DNA of 64,000 nucleotides from Halieaceae bacterium MED-G27 (GTDB lineage: Bacteria; Pseudomonadota; Gammaproteobacteria; Pseudomonadales; Halieaceae): contig NTKA01000003.1 of assembly GCA_002456975.1 (NCBI GenBank), forward strand, positions 23,689-87,688, written 5' to 3'. A program made the translations under genes and the position numbers. Positions 37,322 through 47,683 of the stretch are shown here, piece by piece (the first letter of the stretch is position 1; every line of letters starts with the position of its first letter). Under the pieces are notes generated by a model. It was not told the DNA's origin. It saw only the letters and a list, made by a program, of their open reading frames with translations, and made no database searches.

Positions 37322-39934
37322 GTGCTTGATACCTACCGAGAACATGTCGCTGATCGAGCGGCCATGAACATACCACCAAAGCCACTAACCGCTCAGCAGG
37401 TGGCAGACCTCGTAGGGTTACTCAAAAATCCCCCGTCAGGCGAAGAAGAGTTTCTCGTCGATTTGATTTCAAATCGAGTGCCACCGGGGGTGGACGAGGC
37501 CGCCTACGTCAAAGCGGCCTTCTTGTCGGACGTTGCATTGGGAAAGGTCGACTGCGCACTGGTCGATCCCAAGAAGGCGATTGACCTTCTCGGGGACATG
37601 CACGGCGGCTACAACATCGAGACTTTGGTCACACTACTCGATCACAGCGAATTGGGCGAGCAAGCAGCCTATGAGCTCAAGCACACGCTGCTGATGTTCG
37701 ACTCCTTCTACGACGTCGCCAGCAAAGCTAAGGAAGGTAACACCAACGCGCAGTCAGTTATGCAGTCCTGGGCAGATGCGGAGTGGTTCACCAAGCGGCC
37801 CGAACTGCCTGAGTCTTTGAAAATGGTTGTCTTTAAAGTCACTGGTGAAACCAACACCGACGACCTGTCTCCTGCTCCCGATGCCTGGTCGCGACCCGAT
37901 ATCCCACTTCACGCTCGTGCTATGTACAAGATGGCGCGAGACGGGCTCGAACCTGAAGAGCACGGTAAGGTCGGTCCTATGGCGCAGGTTGCGGCCGTTA
38001 AGGCTACCGGACTGCCTGTCGCTTTTGTCGGGGATGTCGTTGGCACTGGCTCATCACGAAAGTCGGCCGCCAACTCGGTGCTCTGGTACTTTGGCCAGCA
38101 GGTGACAGGCGTTCCAAATAAGCAGATGGGCGGCGTGTGTATCGGTGGAAAAATCGCGCCTATTTTCTATAACACAATGGAAGATGCCGGAGCATTGGTG
38201 TTCGAAGCGCCCGTCGAGACTATGAAGATGGGCGATATCATTGATATCAGAGTCTACGACGGACAAGTGCTTAATGATGCGGGTGATGTGATATCAGAAT
38301 TCGAGCTGCGTTCTGACGTACTTCTCGACGAAGTCAGAGCTGGTGGCCGCATTAACCTCATCATTGGTCGCGGGCTGACAACTAAAGCACGTGAAACACT
38401 CGGATTACCGGCTAGCGATCTGTTCAGAACCCCCGAAATGCCCGAGGATACGGGCAAAGGATTTACCCTCGCACAGAAAATGGTGGGTAAAGCCTGTGGT
38501 GTTGAGGGCATTAGGCCCGGAACCTACTGCGAGCCCCGAATGACCACGGTGGGCTCTCAAGACACTACGGGGCCCATGACACGAGACGAGCTGCAAGATC
38601 TGGCTTGTCTCGGTTTTTCAGCCGACTTAACCATGCAGTCGTTTTGCCACACCGCAGCCTATCCGAAGCCAGTGGACATCGAGACACAGCATTCCTTGCC
38701 CGATTTCATACGTAACCGCGGCGGTGTCTCGCTCCGGCCAGGCGACGGCATTATCCATAGCTGGCTAAACCGGATGTTGCTCCCCGATACCGTTGGAACC
38801 GGTGGCGATTCACACACCCGCTTCCCACTAGGGATTTCATTCCCTGCAGGATCTGGACTTGTTGCCTTTGCAGCGGCGACGGGCGTCATGCCACTCGACA
38901 TGCCTGAGTCGGTATTGGTTCGCTTCAAAGGCAAGATGCAACCCGGGATCACGTTGCGAGACCTAGTACACGCAATCCCCTACTACGCTATCCAACAAGG
39001 GCTGTTGACTGTAGAGAAAAAAGGGAAAAAGAATATCTTCTCCGGACGAGTGCTTGAAATCGAAGGACTCGAAGATTTGACGGTAGAGCAAGCCTTTGAA
39101 CTGAGTGATGCGTCAGCCGAGCGATCAGCTGCCGGCTGCACGATCAAACTGTCTGAAGACACCATCGGTTCCTACCTACGCTCGAATGTGGTTCTGCTCC
39201 GCTCAATGATTGCAGAGGGCTATGGTGATCCTCGAACTCTCGAGCGGCGCGTCCGAAACATGGAGCAATGGCTCGAGGCACCAGAGCTATTGTCCGCCGA
39301 CGCCGATGCTGAATACGCAGCGGTAATCGAGATTGATCTCGCTGAAGTCACTGAGCCCGTGGTGTGTGCGCCCAACGATCCCGATGACGCCCGATTGCTG
39401 TCAGAAGTTGCAGGCGACACGGTCAACGAAGTCTTTATCGGTAGCTGCATGACCAATATCGGTCACTTCCGGGCCACCGGTAAATTACTAGACCAACATA
39501 CCGGCGGTGTAGCAGCACGCATGTGGATTTGCCCTCCGACCCGCATGGACGAACACCAGCTGATGGAAGAAGGCTATTACGCCATTTATGGTCGCGCAGG
39601 AGCGCGAACCGAAATGCCCGGTTGTTCGCTCTGCATGGGTAATCAGGCGCGTGTTCAGCCTAAGTCTACCGTGCTCTCTACCTCGACCCGGAATTTCCCT
39701 AACCGATTGGGTGAAGGCGCTAATGTCTATCTGACATCCGCTGAACTCGCTGCTGTTGGAGCGATTTTGGGGCGACTACCCACGGTAGAGGAGTATCTAG
39801 GCTTTGCAGAAAAACTCGACTCGATGGCGGCCGAGATCTACCGATACATGAATTTCAATGAGATTCAGAGTTTTCAAGCACTCGCCGACGATGGCAGTCG
39901 AATCGCCGCAACACTCATTGACGAGGTGGCCTAA
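37322..39934 (+). CDS. acnB: aconitate hydratase B
   Basis: TCA-cycle isomerisation of citrate to isocitrate through a [4Fe-4S] cluster; family members also act as 2-methylisocitrate dehydratase. It has 870 residues: a HEAT-like domain (about 1-155), swivel domain with VGTGSSRKSAANSVLW, then the catalytic core with Fe-S cysteines (VFIGSCMTN, PGCSLCMGN). The start is a GTG at 37322 (VLDTYREHVADRAA), with GGGGGA about ten bases before it; the upstream 42 codons lack coding character. Confidence 0.96.
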   Translation: MLDTYREHVADRAAMNIPPKPLTAQQVADLVGLLKNPPSGEEEFLVDLISNRVPPGVDEAAYVKAAFLSDVALGKVDCALVDPKKAIDLLGDMHGGYNIETLVTLLDHSELGEQAAYELKHTLLMFDSFYDVASKAKEGNTNAQSVMQSWADAEWFTKRPELPESLKMVVFKVTGETNTDDLSPAPDAWSRPDIPLHARAMYKMARDGLEPEEHGKVGPMAQVAAVKATGLPVAFVGDVVGTGSSRKSAANSVLWYFGQQVTGVPNKQMGGVCIGGKIAPIFYNTMEDAGALVFEAPVETMKMGDIIDIRVYDGQVLNDAGDVISEFELRSDVLLDEVRAGGRINLIIGRGLTTKARETLGLPASDLFRTPEMPEDTGKGFTLAQKMVGKACGVEGIRPGTYCEPRMTTVGSQDTTGPMTRDELQDLACLGFSADLTMQSFCHTAAYPKPVDIETQHSLPDFIRNRGGVSLRPGDGIIHSWLNRMLLPDTVGTGGDSHTRFPLGISFPAGSGLVAFAAATGVMPLDMPESVLVRFKGKMQPGITLRDLVHAIPYYAIQQGLLTVEKKGKKNIFSGRVLEIEGLEDLTVEQAFELSDASAERSAAGCTIKLSEDTIGSYLRSNVVLLRSMIAEGYGDPRTLERRVRNMEQWLEAPELLSADADAEYAAVIEIDLAEVTEPVVCAPNDPDDARLLSEVAGDTVNEVFIGSCMTNIGHFRATGKLLDQHTGGVAARMWICPPTRMDEHQLMEEGYYAIYGRAGARTEMPGCSLCMGNQARVQPKSTVLSTSTRNFPNRLGEGANVYLTSAELAAVGAILGRLPTVEEYLGFAEKLDSMAAEIYRYMNFNEIQSFQALADDGSRIAATLIDEVA

Positions 39935-39966
39935 TCAGTAACGGCCCTGCAATGCGGCGGGGCCTC

Positions 39967-41898
39967 CTAGCTTTGATATAACGTCGCTTCTGCCTGCGCC
40001 AAGGCGTCGGAGAGCATGACGGCTCTCTCTAAGTAGTGCTCACTGTGTTGTGACCGAGTGACTGCGGCCCGCAGCGTCTCACCCGGATTGCGAACAATAC
40101 CAAGACGTCGCAGCTCTCGGTCGAGGACTTGAACGGCTCGAACTCTCGGCTGACGGTTATGCCGGTAATAGCGAACCATGAACAAAGCGATAACCGGCAC
40201 GAACGTCACCGAGATAGCAATAGCAAACAGCGCGAGCAGGCGTGCCGGCGAGATCTGTCCGAGCAATCGAGTCAGTGCACTGACTTGCCGATCGCGGTCA
40301 TAACCCATGACAGCTGACTGCCAGCGATAGTTGAGATCATCGAGAGACAGCCTTAATCGATTTATCCACCGCCAGTGACGCAAGTGCATTAAAGATAGCG
40401 GAGACGCAGTCAGAAAGCCCCCAGCATCTTCCAAACTCTCCAAGGCCCCCCTTTGAACATGCTCAGGCGCCACCACACCTGTCGGGTCGTAACGCATCCA
40501 CCCTAAGCCCTCTATCCACACCTCAGCCCACGCGTGGGCGTCCATTTCCCTGACTGCTACCGTGCCATTTAATGGATTGACCTCTCCACCCATGTAGCCA
40601 CCGACGATCCGCGCAGGAATCCCCGCCAGTCGCAAGGGCGCCACAAAGCTGTAGGCGTAGTGCTCACAAAAGCCCGATTGGGTATCGAATAGGAATCGGT
40701 CGACAAAATCTGGCGCTGAAATCGGTGTCGGCTCCAACGTGTATACAAAGGGTTGAGAGCGGTACCACTGCAGCACACGGTCAATGGTAGCTCCGATGTC
40801 ACCCGGGATCGCCAGCGACCTAACAAGCGCCTCCGATCGAGGGTTCAATCCCACTGGAAATGCAGTCTCGACTCGTCGACTAGTAGCACTGATAACGGGG
40901 TTTACGGCTATCGGCTCTAGCAGGCTGAGATCAAAGGCCATATCGGATGTTATTGGCCAGCGTGTTTTGAGGGTGAAATCCGGATAGATACGAACACGAT
41001 CGTCGCTTGTCACCGAAGGCATTAAGGCATATATCCAATGCCGATGACTCGCCTTTTGAAGAACGGTATAGCGACGATCACTATCGGACACCATAAGCTC
41101 AGGAGCGCTCACTCGCTGCGAAGTTTGGTTCAACCACCGATGCTGGCGCCAGGTACCCTCGTCAAATCGACCGAGCGTTATTCCTCGCCAATACAGTTGG
41201 TTATACGAGGGAGGCTCGCCCCCAAATTCAACCCGAAAGGCAAGGCTGGCATCCCGCCCAAGCTGTGAGACATCGCCCGGTCGTAATGTGTCGGACATAC
41301 CCATCCGCGACACATCGGCCGCTAGCGGAATCGCCCACAGCGGTGCGATTCTGGGAAAGATCAAAAACCAAACTAGAGTTATCGGGATAGCCAAGGTCAC
41401 TGCAGCTACAGGAAGCCATCGCGACGGTTGTTTTCCTGACTCCGAATCGAGTTCGAACTGCAGCAGAGCAGAAAAACCCATCACCACTCCCAATAACACG
41501 AGCATTGCCTGCCAAAGCGTTTGATGAAATAGGAATACCGACGCAGCCAATACAAATCCGGTATAGATAAATACATAGCCGTCGCGACGATCTTTGGCCT
41601 CAACTAATTTGAGCCAAGCGCCCAAAAAGAGAAGCCCCACCGCGGGCTCTAGCGCCAATTTCGATGGAAACGTCCACCACCAAACACCAAGACCTAGAGT
41701 CATTAGCAGTCGGATCGGTCAGGCAGATGTTTCGAGTCGTATTTGATGATACGGGAGGTATCGCAGGACTAAGACGAGTAGGACCAAGCTCGAAAGGAGC
41801 AAGCCAATGGTGCTCGATAAACCCGGCATGAACGCAAGCAACATAGCGACGGTCGGCATCGTCCTGCGAGCTTGCCAAAACGGATCATCAGAGCGCAT
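39967..41898 (-). pseudogene. TgpA-like membrane transglutaminase, interrupted by an in-frame TGA
   Basis: Membrane protein with N-terminal helices, a DUF3488 region and a periplasmic transglutaminase-like domain (QSGFCEHYAYSF with catalytic Cys, EMDAHAWAEVW with His, and YDPTG), then a last helix and a DUF4129-like tail. The full frame of 643 codons begins at ATG 41898, sharing a base with the DUF58 stop (TGATG). A TGA at 41719-41721 breaks it after residue 59, between helices. Translation could restart at ATG 41703, giving a 578-residue product missing the first helices. The frame is otherwise intact and matches the family length. With DUF58 and MoxR it forms a conserved operon of poorly known role. 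Confidence 0.85.
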
Positions 41899-42887
41899 CA
41901 GGCGCGAACCACCGAATCGCTATCGTTGGTACGAAATAGACTGAGAGCCTCCAGCGCTTGATCGCGATGAGCGATGCCAGAGCCCATGGTCTGCTCGATA
42001 GTGGGTAGCTTGAGCGCGAATTTCTGACCCAATGACGAGGCTTCCAGAATACGAAAGCAAAGCCATGATAGTCTCAGCTCGGTATCGACGCCGGGGTAGT
42101 CCTCGAAGTCAATGCTATTAGAACCTGTGCCCACAGATTCACCCATAACCTTAATCGACGGGTCAAAGCCCTTCGCTACCGATAGCCAGTGAAGATGCTT
42201 TAGCGGCTCGCCTCGCTCGTACGGTTTTAGCTCCCACAACTCATCCCCTGAAGTGGCTCGACGAAACGTGGCGCCGTCGGCATTCTCTGGGACTATCCGC
42301 TCGTCAGCAGGCGGTGGAACGGGTCGTGGGTAGACCAATGTCGATGACGTTAATTCGACCCAGGACCAACAGCGTATGAGGCCAAATGGATACCGGGTTT
42401 CGAGATAAAACCGCGGCGCGTTGAATCGCCCTCGCCTGTCGTGGGTTATAGGTAATTCGAGTGTTTTCCGATCCAACCCTGCGAGCTGTGTTCGCAGGTC
42501 AGCGCGCTGCCATCCGTAACCAACTGACCACCGTGAGCGCTGCGCGCAAATAAGCTCAAAACGAACAGCGCCTCGTTCACCCAAAAAAATGGGTGCACCC
42601 CCGGCTGCTTTTAGTGTCAGTCCATGAAGATTCATAAATGTCAGGTGAATCGTGACGACAAGCACAGTGCCAAACAAGAACACCAACCCGTAAATCAGAT
42701 TGTTCTGATAATTGATTGCAACCAATAACAGTAATACCTGCAGCGCTAAAAACGCCAAGCCCGCTGCGGATGGGAAGATGAAGAGCCGACGCTGATTGAG
42801 AGTTACTATCGACTGTTTGGGAATTCGCCTAGTCAGCCAGTTGTTCCAAGAAGCTCGGCCGAGATTTCGAGGTCCTACCATCTGCAT
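41898..42887 (-). CDS. DUF58 domain protein
   Basis: A 329-residue protein intact between two damaged partners. Two N-terminal membrane helices (FPSAAGLAFLALQVLLLLVA, LIYGLVFLFGTVLVVTIHL) are followed by a cytoplasmic part with the DUF58 signature (LWELKPYERGEPLKHLHWLSVAK) and IDFEDYPGVDTE. The family always travels with MoxR ATPases. Its start overlaps the MoxR stop (TGATG) and its stop overlaps the transglutaminase start. With the MoxR truncated, its role may be lost. Confidence 0.9.
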   Translation of the reverse strand: MQMVGPRNLGRASWNNWLTRRIPKQSIVTLNQRRLFIFPSAAGLAFLALQVLLLLVAINYQNNLIYGLVFLFGTVLVVTIHLTFMNLHGLTLKAAGGAPIFLGERGAVRFELICAQRSRWSVGYGWQRADLRTQLAGLDRKTLELPITHDRRGRFNAPRFYLETRYPFGLIRCWSWVELTSSTLVYPRPVPPPADERIVPENADGATFRRATSGDELWELKPYERGEPLKHLHWLSVAKGFDPSIKVMGESVGTGSNSIDFEDYPGVDTELRLSWLCFRILEASSLGQKFALKLPTIEQTMGSGIAHRDQALEALSLFRTNDSDSVVRA

Positions 42888-43804
42888 CAGACTACAACTG
42901 GAATCGATTCGAGCATGCCCGCAACTGCACTAACGCTGGTTTCTTTCGATTGATTTCTCGCAACACAGCGATGCGCTATAACAGGGACAGCCACTGCTTG
43001 AATATCATCGGGAAGCACGTGATCCCGTTCTGACAGAAACGCCCATGCTCGAGCAGCCGCCAGCCACTGCTGCCCACCGCGGGGGGATACACCCAGTGAA
43101 AGCTGTTCATTCTTGCGGCTATCTGCCAACAGGCGGTGTAAATAACTAATCACTGAATCCGAACAGTGAATGTTAGAAACAGCATCCCGCCAATCGATTA
43201 ACTATCCAGCAGGTAAGTCAGGAGCGGTCATATTGGCGCGGGCCTCGCCTCTGGCTAAAAGCTCGCGCTCAAATTCGGGAGCCGGATAACCAAGCGACAA
43301 ACACATGGTAAACCGATCAAGCTGCGACTCAGGCAACAAGTAGGTTCCAGTCTGTAGTGCCGGATTTTAGGTCGCAATGACCGTAAATGCCGCGTCGAGG
43401 GCATACCGCTGTCCGTCGATACTGACAGAGGATTCAGACATGGCCTCAAGCAACGCACTCTGGGTTCGCGGAGTCGCTCGATTGATTTCATCGGCGACCA
43501 CAAGCTGGGTAAAGATGGGGCCCTGCCGGACTATGAAATCCTGACTCTCTTTATCAAAGATGGTGCCCCCGGTGATCTCAGACGGCATCAGATCACTGGT
43601 AAACTGGATCCGAGTAGAGTCGAGGCCTAAGCCCTCTGCCAAGGCAGCAGCGAGGGTCGTCTTACCCACGCCCGGCACATCCTCGAGCAGCAAATGCCCA
43701 CCAGAAAGCAAGCAGGCCAGGCTTAAGCGCACCTCACGCTCCTTTCCCAACAAGCGCTGATCTAAAAAACTTAGTAAGTCTTTGATGGGTGGTTCATCGC
43801 TCAT
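42887..43804 (-). pseudogene. MoxR-family AAA+ ATPase with two in-frame stops
   Basis: A frame of 305 codons from ATG 43804. Walker A is EDVPGVGKTTLAAALAE and Walker B VVADEINRATPRTQSALLEAM. A TAA at 43367-43369 replaces the invariant Gln of the sensor motif ATQNP, after which the frame continues with LQTGTYLLPESQLDRF, exactly as in the family. A TAG at 43202-43204 breaks it again (LPAG-stop-LIDWRDAV), and the lid domain follows to the TGA at 42887. The product would stop before sensor 1, so ATPase function should be lost. The frame is otherwise perfect. Confidence 0.88.
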
Positions 43805-43817
43805 GGCTGATACTCGT

Positions 43818-45008
43818 CTATGTCGACAGGGCTCGAAGCCCTCTTGAGCAATCTTCCATGAGATCATCGATGTGTTCTAGTCCCACAGCGATTCGAATCA
43901 ATGAGCTTGAGATGCCAGAGCTCTGTTTCTGCTCAGCTGATAATCGACAGTGCGTTGTGGTGGCTGGATGGGTAATAGTGGTCTTCACGTCGCCCAGATT
44001 AGCGGTCAATGACATGAGTTCGGTGGCATTGATATAGCGAAAGGCTTGCTCCTGTCCTCCCGCCAGCTCAAATGCGAGCACACCTCCGAATCCGGATTGT
44101 TGTTTTGATGCGAGAGCGTGATCGCTATGATCAGCGAGCCCACTGTAAAAAATGTTCGTTACCGGCGTCTGCTCCTGTAGCCATGTGGCTAGTGCCTGCG
44201 CATTTTCACAATGCGCTCGCATGCGGAGTTCGAGCGTCTCGAGTCCTTTCGTAAAGATCCAGGCGTTAAAAGGGCTCATTGATGGCCCACAAACCCGAAC
44301 AAAAGAGCGAGCCTCTTCCATCAGATCTTTGCGTCCCACCAACGCCCCACCCAAAACTCGGCCCTGCCCATCAAGGTATTTAGTCGCTGAATGGATCACG
44401 ACATCAGCCCCAAACGCCATGGGCTTCTGCAAGGCTGGTGTGCAAAAGCAATTATCGACTGCGAATACGGCACCTCCGGCTTTCGCCAAGTCGGATAAGG
44501 CACTCAGATTGGCAATTTCTGACAACGGATTAGATGGGGTTTCACAAAATAATAGCCGAGTGTTCGGCTGAATGGCTTGCTCCCAGGCATCAAGATCTCG
44601 AAGCGATACGAAACTGCATTGAATATCGAGTCGCGACAACGTATTGGCAAACAAGCCCAATGAGCTGCCAAAAACATCACGCGAGCAGACAACGTGGTCG
44701 CCCGTGCGCATCACTGACAGGCACAGTGCCAATATTGCGCTCATACCCGAGGCCGTCGCGACTGCGTCCTCGCCACCCTCTAGCGCAGCAAGTCGCTCTT
44801 CGAACACCCTCACTGATGGATTGGTGTAACGCGAGTAGACATTTCCCGCCTCGTCACCTGAAAACACCTCGGCCGCCTGTTCGGCAGTATCGAACGTGAA
44901 ACTCGAGGTGGTGTAGATCGCTTCTGAATGCTCTCGATGGTGCGAAGGATCAAAACCGGCTCTGATCGCCAGCGTCGAAAACCGAGCGTTTTCTGTCTTA
45001 CCGCGCAT
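43818..45008 (-). CDS. metZ: O-succinylhomoserine sulfhydrylase
   Basis: PLP enzyme making homocysteine from O-succinylhomoserine and sulfide, 396 residues. Cys/Met metabolism family motifs: YTTSSFTFDTAEQAAEVF, YSRYTNPSVRVFEERLA, the PLP lysine in HSATKYLDGQGRVLGG, and ITHPATTTHCRL. It follows purF by five bases. The metZ-purF-cvpA order is the Pseudomonas one, supporting metZ rather than metB or metC. Confidence 0.93.
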   Translation of the reverse strand: MRGKTENARFSTLAIRAGFDPSHHREHSEAIYTTSSFTFDTAEQAAEVFSGDEAGNVYSRYTNPSVRVFEERLAALEGGEDAVATASGMSAILALCLSVMRTGDHVVCSRDVFGSSLGLFANTLSRLDIQCSFVSLRDLDAWEQAIQPNTRLLFCETPSNPLSEIANLSALSDLAKAGGAVFAVDNCFCTPALQKPMAFGADVVIHSATKYLDGQGRVLGGALVGRKDLMEEARSFVRVCGPSMSPFNAWIFTKGLETLELRMRAHCENAQALATWLQEQTPVTNIFYSGLADHSDHALASKQQSGFGGVLAFELAGGQEQAFRYINATELMSLTANLGDVKTTITHPATTTHCRLSAEQKQSSGISSSLIRIAVGLEHIDDLMEDCSRGLRALST

Positions 45009-45013
45009 CTCGG

Positions 45014-46516
45014 TTACGCCCGATTATGCAGGCCGACCAAAGCCCCTTCTGCGCGATCGACCGCGGTATCGCCTCTCGCGTCTCTGAGGTGACTCAAATA
45101 AGACTCATCAATATGCCCCGTCTGATAATTGCCATCGAACACCGACAACTCGAATCCATCAACCAGCGAATTACCCTCGCGTGAACTCTCGATAAGATCA
45201 TCGATATCCTGATAAATCAGCCAATCAGCGCCAATGTGCTCTTGAATCTCCAGCACCGAACGGTCATGAGCGACAAGCTCCTTCGCAGAGGGCATATCGA
45301 TCCCATAGACATTCGGGTATCGAATAGGCGGTGCAGCCGATGCAAAATAAACCTGCTTGGCACCTGAATCTCGAGCCATCTGGATAATTTGTTGACAGGT
45401 GGTGCCACGCACAATCGAATCGTCGACCAGCAGCACCGTTTTGCCTTCAAATTCAAGGGGTACCGGATTGAGTTTTTGACGTACTGATTTTCGACGCTGG
45501 CCCTGCCCTGGCATGATGAAAGTGCGCCCGATATAGCGATTCTTCATAAAGCCTTCGCGGAACTTCACACCAAGTTCGTGTGCCAGCGACTGGCCTGCCA
45601 CGCGACTCGTATCTGGAATCGGAATGACCACATCAATATCGTGCTCTGGCCGTTCACGCAGTACCTTCTCGGCAAGCCGTTCGCCCTGACGCATCCGCGT
45701 CTTGTAAATTGAAATGCCATCCATGAGTGAGTCGGGGCGCGCGAAATAGACATGCTCAAATATACAGGGGCGCAGCCGAGGATTATCGGCACATTGCTTG
45801 CGCTCCAGCTCGCCGTCAGCATTAATAAACAAGGCCTCACCGGGATCTACGTCGCCGATTAACCGAAACCCAAGTACATCGAGAGCGACGCTCTCGGAGG
45901 CCACCATATAGCTTCGGTGCTCTCCCTGGATTTTCACACCAACGACTAGGGGTCTAATTCCATTTGGATCTCTGAAGGCCACGATGCCGACATTGGCAAT
46001 CATTGCTATGGCAGCGTAGCCACCTTCACATCGGCGGTGAAGATTCGTTACCGCAGCAAAAACATCGCCAGCTTCGGGTTTCAATTTACCCTGGCGTTGA
46101 AGCTCATGGGCTAACACATTGAGCAAGACCTCAGAATCTGAATCCGTATTCAGATGCCTTAAGTCGGTCTGATAAAGCTCCTCAGAGAGGGCTGATGAGT
46201 TAGTTAGATTACCGTTGTGTGCGAGCGCAATCCCGTAGGGCGAATTCACGTAGAAAGGCTGTGCCAATGCAGTACCTGAACTACCCTGCGTTGGGTAGCG
46301 GGTATGACCCAGCCCGAAATTACCCGAGAGCGAGGCCATGTGTTCCGCTTGAAACACGTCCCGGACCAGCCCCTCGCCCTTGCGCTGAAGAAACTGTCCT
46401 TTATGGCAAGTCATAATGCCCGCAGCATCTTGCCCCCGATGCTGCAGCATCGTCAGAGCGTCATAGATATCTGCCGCAACGCTATCATTGGATGAAATCC
46501 CCACTACACCGCACAT
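45014..46516 (-). CDS. purF: amidophosphoribosyltransferase
   Basis: First step of purine synthesis: PRPP plus glutamine to phosphoribosylamine. It has 500 residues. The N-terminal nucleophile Cys 2 (MCGVVGISSND, exposed after Met removal) and glutaminase motifs GHTRYPTQG and NSPYGIALAHNGN are present, then the PRPP-binding loop VLLVDDSIVRGTTCQQ. It starts 12 bases after cvpA. Confidence 0.97.
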   Translation of the reverse strand: MCGVVGISSNDSVAADIYDALTMLQHRGQDAAGIMTCHKGQFLQRKGEGLVRDVFQAEHMASLSGNFGLGHTRYPTQGSSGTALAQPFYVNSPYGIALAHNGNLTNSSALSEELYQTDLRHLNTDSDSEVLLNVLAHELQRQGKLKPEAGDVFAAVTNLHRRCEGGYAAIAMIANVGIVAFRDPNGIRPLVVGVKIQGEHRSYMVASESVALDVLGFRLIGDVDPGEALFINADGELERKQCADNPRLRPCIFEHVYFARPDSLMDGISIYKTRMRQGERLAEKVLRERPEHDIDVVIPIPDTSRVAGQSLAHELGVKFREGFMKNRYIGRTFIMPGQGQRRKSVRQKLNPVPLEFEGKTVLLVDDSIVRGTTCQQIIQMARDSGAKQVYFASAAPPIRYPNVYGIDMPSAKELVAHDRSVLEIQEHIGADWLIYQDIDDLIESSREGNSLVDGFELSVFDGNYQTGHIDESYLSHLRDARGDTAVDRAEGALVGLHNRA

Positions 46517-46528
46517 GTATTTCGACTC

Positions 46529-47089
46529 CTAGAGCAAGCTGCCATCTGTGAGCTCTCTGTCCACTATAGACTCAGCGTCCGCTTCCAACACCTCATCAAA
46601 ATTATCGGCCAACCAGTCGGCAACGGTGTCCAGCGGCTCGATGAATTCGGCATTGCGCAACAGATCATTCTCAGACGCTGGTAGCATTGCTCGAAGTACG
46701 ATGGTGAGAACAGACGCGATCACTATACCTCGCCCAGCGCCAAATGCCGCGCCCAATAGCCTATTCCCGAAATTAAATCCCGGCTGTCGCATCTGATTGG
46801 ACAGCCAACGGCCAACACTTCCAAAGAAAAAGACCACGGCAATAAAGATCAAGCCCCAGGCCACAAGGTAGCGCGTGGTTCGGGTATCGATGAGCTCAGC
46901 CATTGTCTCAGACACGGGTAAAGCAAGGGTATTCGCCAGAAAGAAAGCACCAACCCAGCCTAAAAAGGAGGTCACCTCTCGCGCAAAGCCGCGAAGCAAA
47001 CCATAAGCTGAAGAAATAGCCACGACGCCCAAGACGACCCAATCGAACTGATTTAGCTGGCTGATTACGTCTATGACCTGATCTTCCAA
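46529..47089 (-). CDS. cvpA: CvpA family membrane protein
   Basis: A 186-residue inner-membrane protein with four likely helices (WVVLGVVAISSAYGLL, FLGWVGAFFLANTLAL, YLVAWGLIFIAVVFFFGSVG, AFGAGRGIVIASVLTIVL). It belongs to the colicin V production family, always close to purF. The biochemical role is unclear. The C-terminus is acidic and soluble. Confidence 0.93.
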   Translation of the reverse strand: MEDQVIDVISQLNQFDWVVLGVVAISSAYGLLRGFAREVTSFLGWVGAFFLANTLALPVSETMAELIDTRTTRYLVAWGLIFIAVVFFFGSVGRWLSNQMRQPGFNFGNRLLGAAFGAGRGIVIASVLTIVLRAMLPASENDLLRNAEFIEPLDTVADWLADNFDEVLEADAESIVDRELTDGSLL

Positions 47090-47098
47090 ACTGACCTC

Positions 47099-47683
47099 TT
47101 AGGGCTCGAAACGTCTTATCGAGGAGTCGATACCAAAAAACTCGTCCAAGCTTAATTTTATATCGAGAAGGCGCTCGCGTTGAAGCTTCGGCCCAATTCT
47201 AACGCTATAAAACGACCGGTTGTTCCGCGTTATTGGCGTTGAGTACGCTTTATAGTCACTCTCCTGCAACAGAAGCGTCATCTGAGCCGCTTTGTTTTCA
47301 AAACTGAATCGCGCTAACTCGAGCTCCCATGCAACGGGGAGTCCTTGCTCATCAAGCTCGGTCGTGCTCAGCGAGGCGGACTGTTGGTCGGGACCATCGC
47401 GAGCTATAGGTGGCGATCTATCAAGAACCAGATCGACAGGGTCAACAGCAACTCTCACGCCACTATCGGCGATTATCTCTCGGATCGGAAGGCGTTCATC
47501 GATTGCGATTAAAGAGCGCGGCGCCTCTGCCATGTCACTCATATCGACCTCCGGCTTTGGCGGCATCGAGTAGTCGGGAAGGACAAAGACCGGTTCGGAC
47601 GATGGTGGCTCGAAAACAATGGGCCAAAACACAACAACCAAGGCTAGCAACATCAAAAAGCCCAGCAATCGCTGTCTAATCAT
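47099..47683 (-). CDS. SPOR domain protein (DedD-like)
   Basis: Single-pass membrane protein with a C-terminal peptidoglycan-binding SPOR domain; family members gather at the division septum. It has 194 residues. An N-terminal helix (LLGFLMLLALVVVFWPIVF) is followed by a disordered acidic linker, then SPOR from about residue 115 with FSFENKAAQMTLLLQESDY and SFYSVRIGP. It lies between folC (four-base overlap) and cvpA, the known dedD position. Confidence 0.9.
   Translation of the reverse strand: MIRQRLLGFLMLLALVVVFWPIVFEPPSSEPVFVLPDYSMPPKPEVDMSDMAEAPRSLIAIDERLPIREIIADSGVRVAVDPVDLVLDRSPPIARDGPDQQSASLSTTELDEQGLPVAWELELARFSFENKAAQMTLLLQESDYKAYSTPITRNNRSFYSVRIGPKLQRERLLDIKLSLDEFFGIDSSIRRFEP

Noticed and set aside
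39944..39965. GGCCC...GGGCC hairpin between acnB and the transglutaminase gene as terminator.
   Set aside because: Five-pair stem with a long loop and no T tract.
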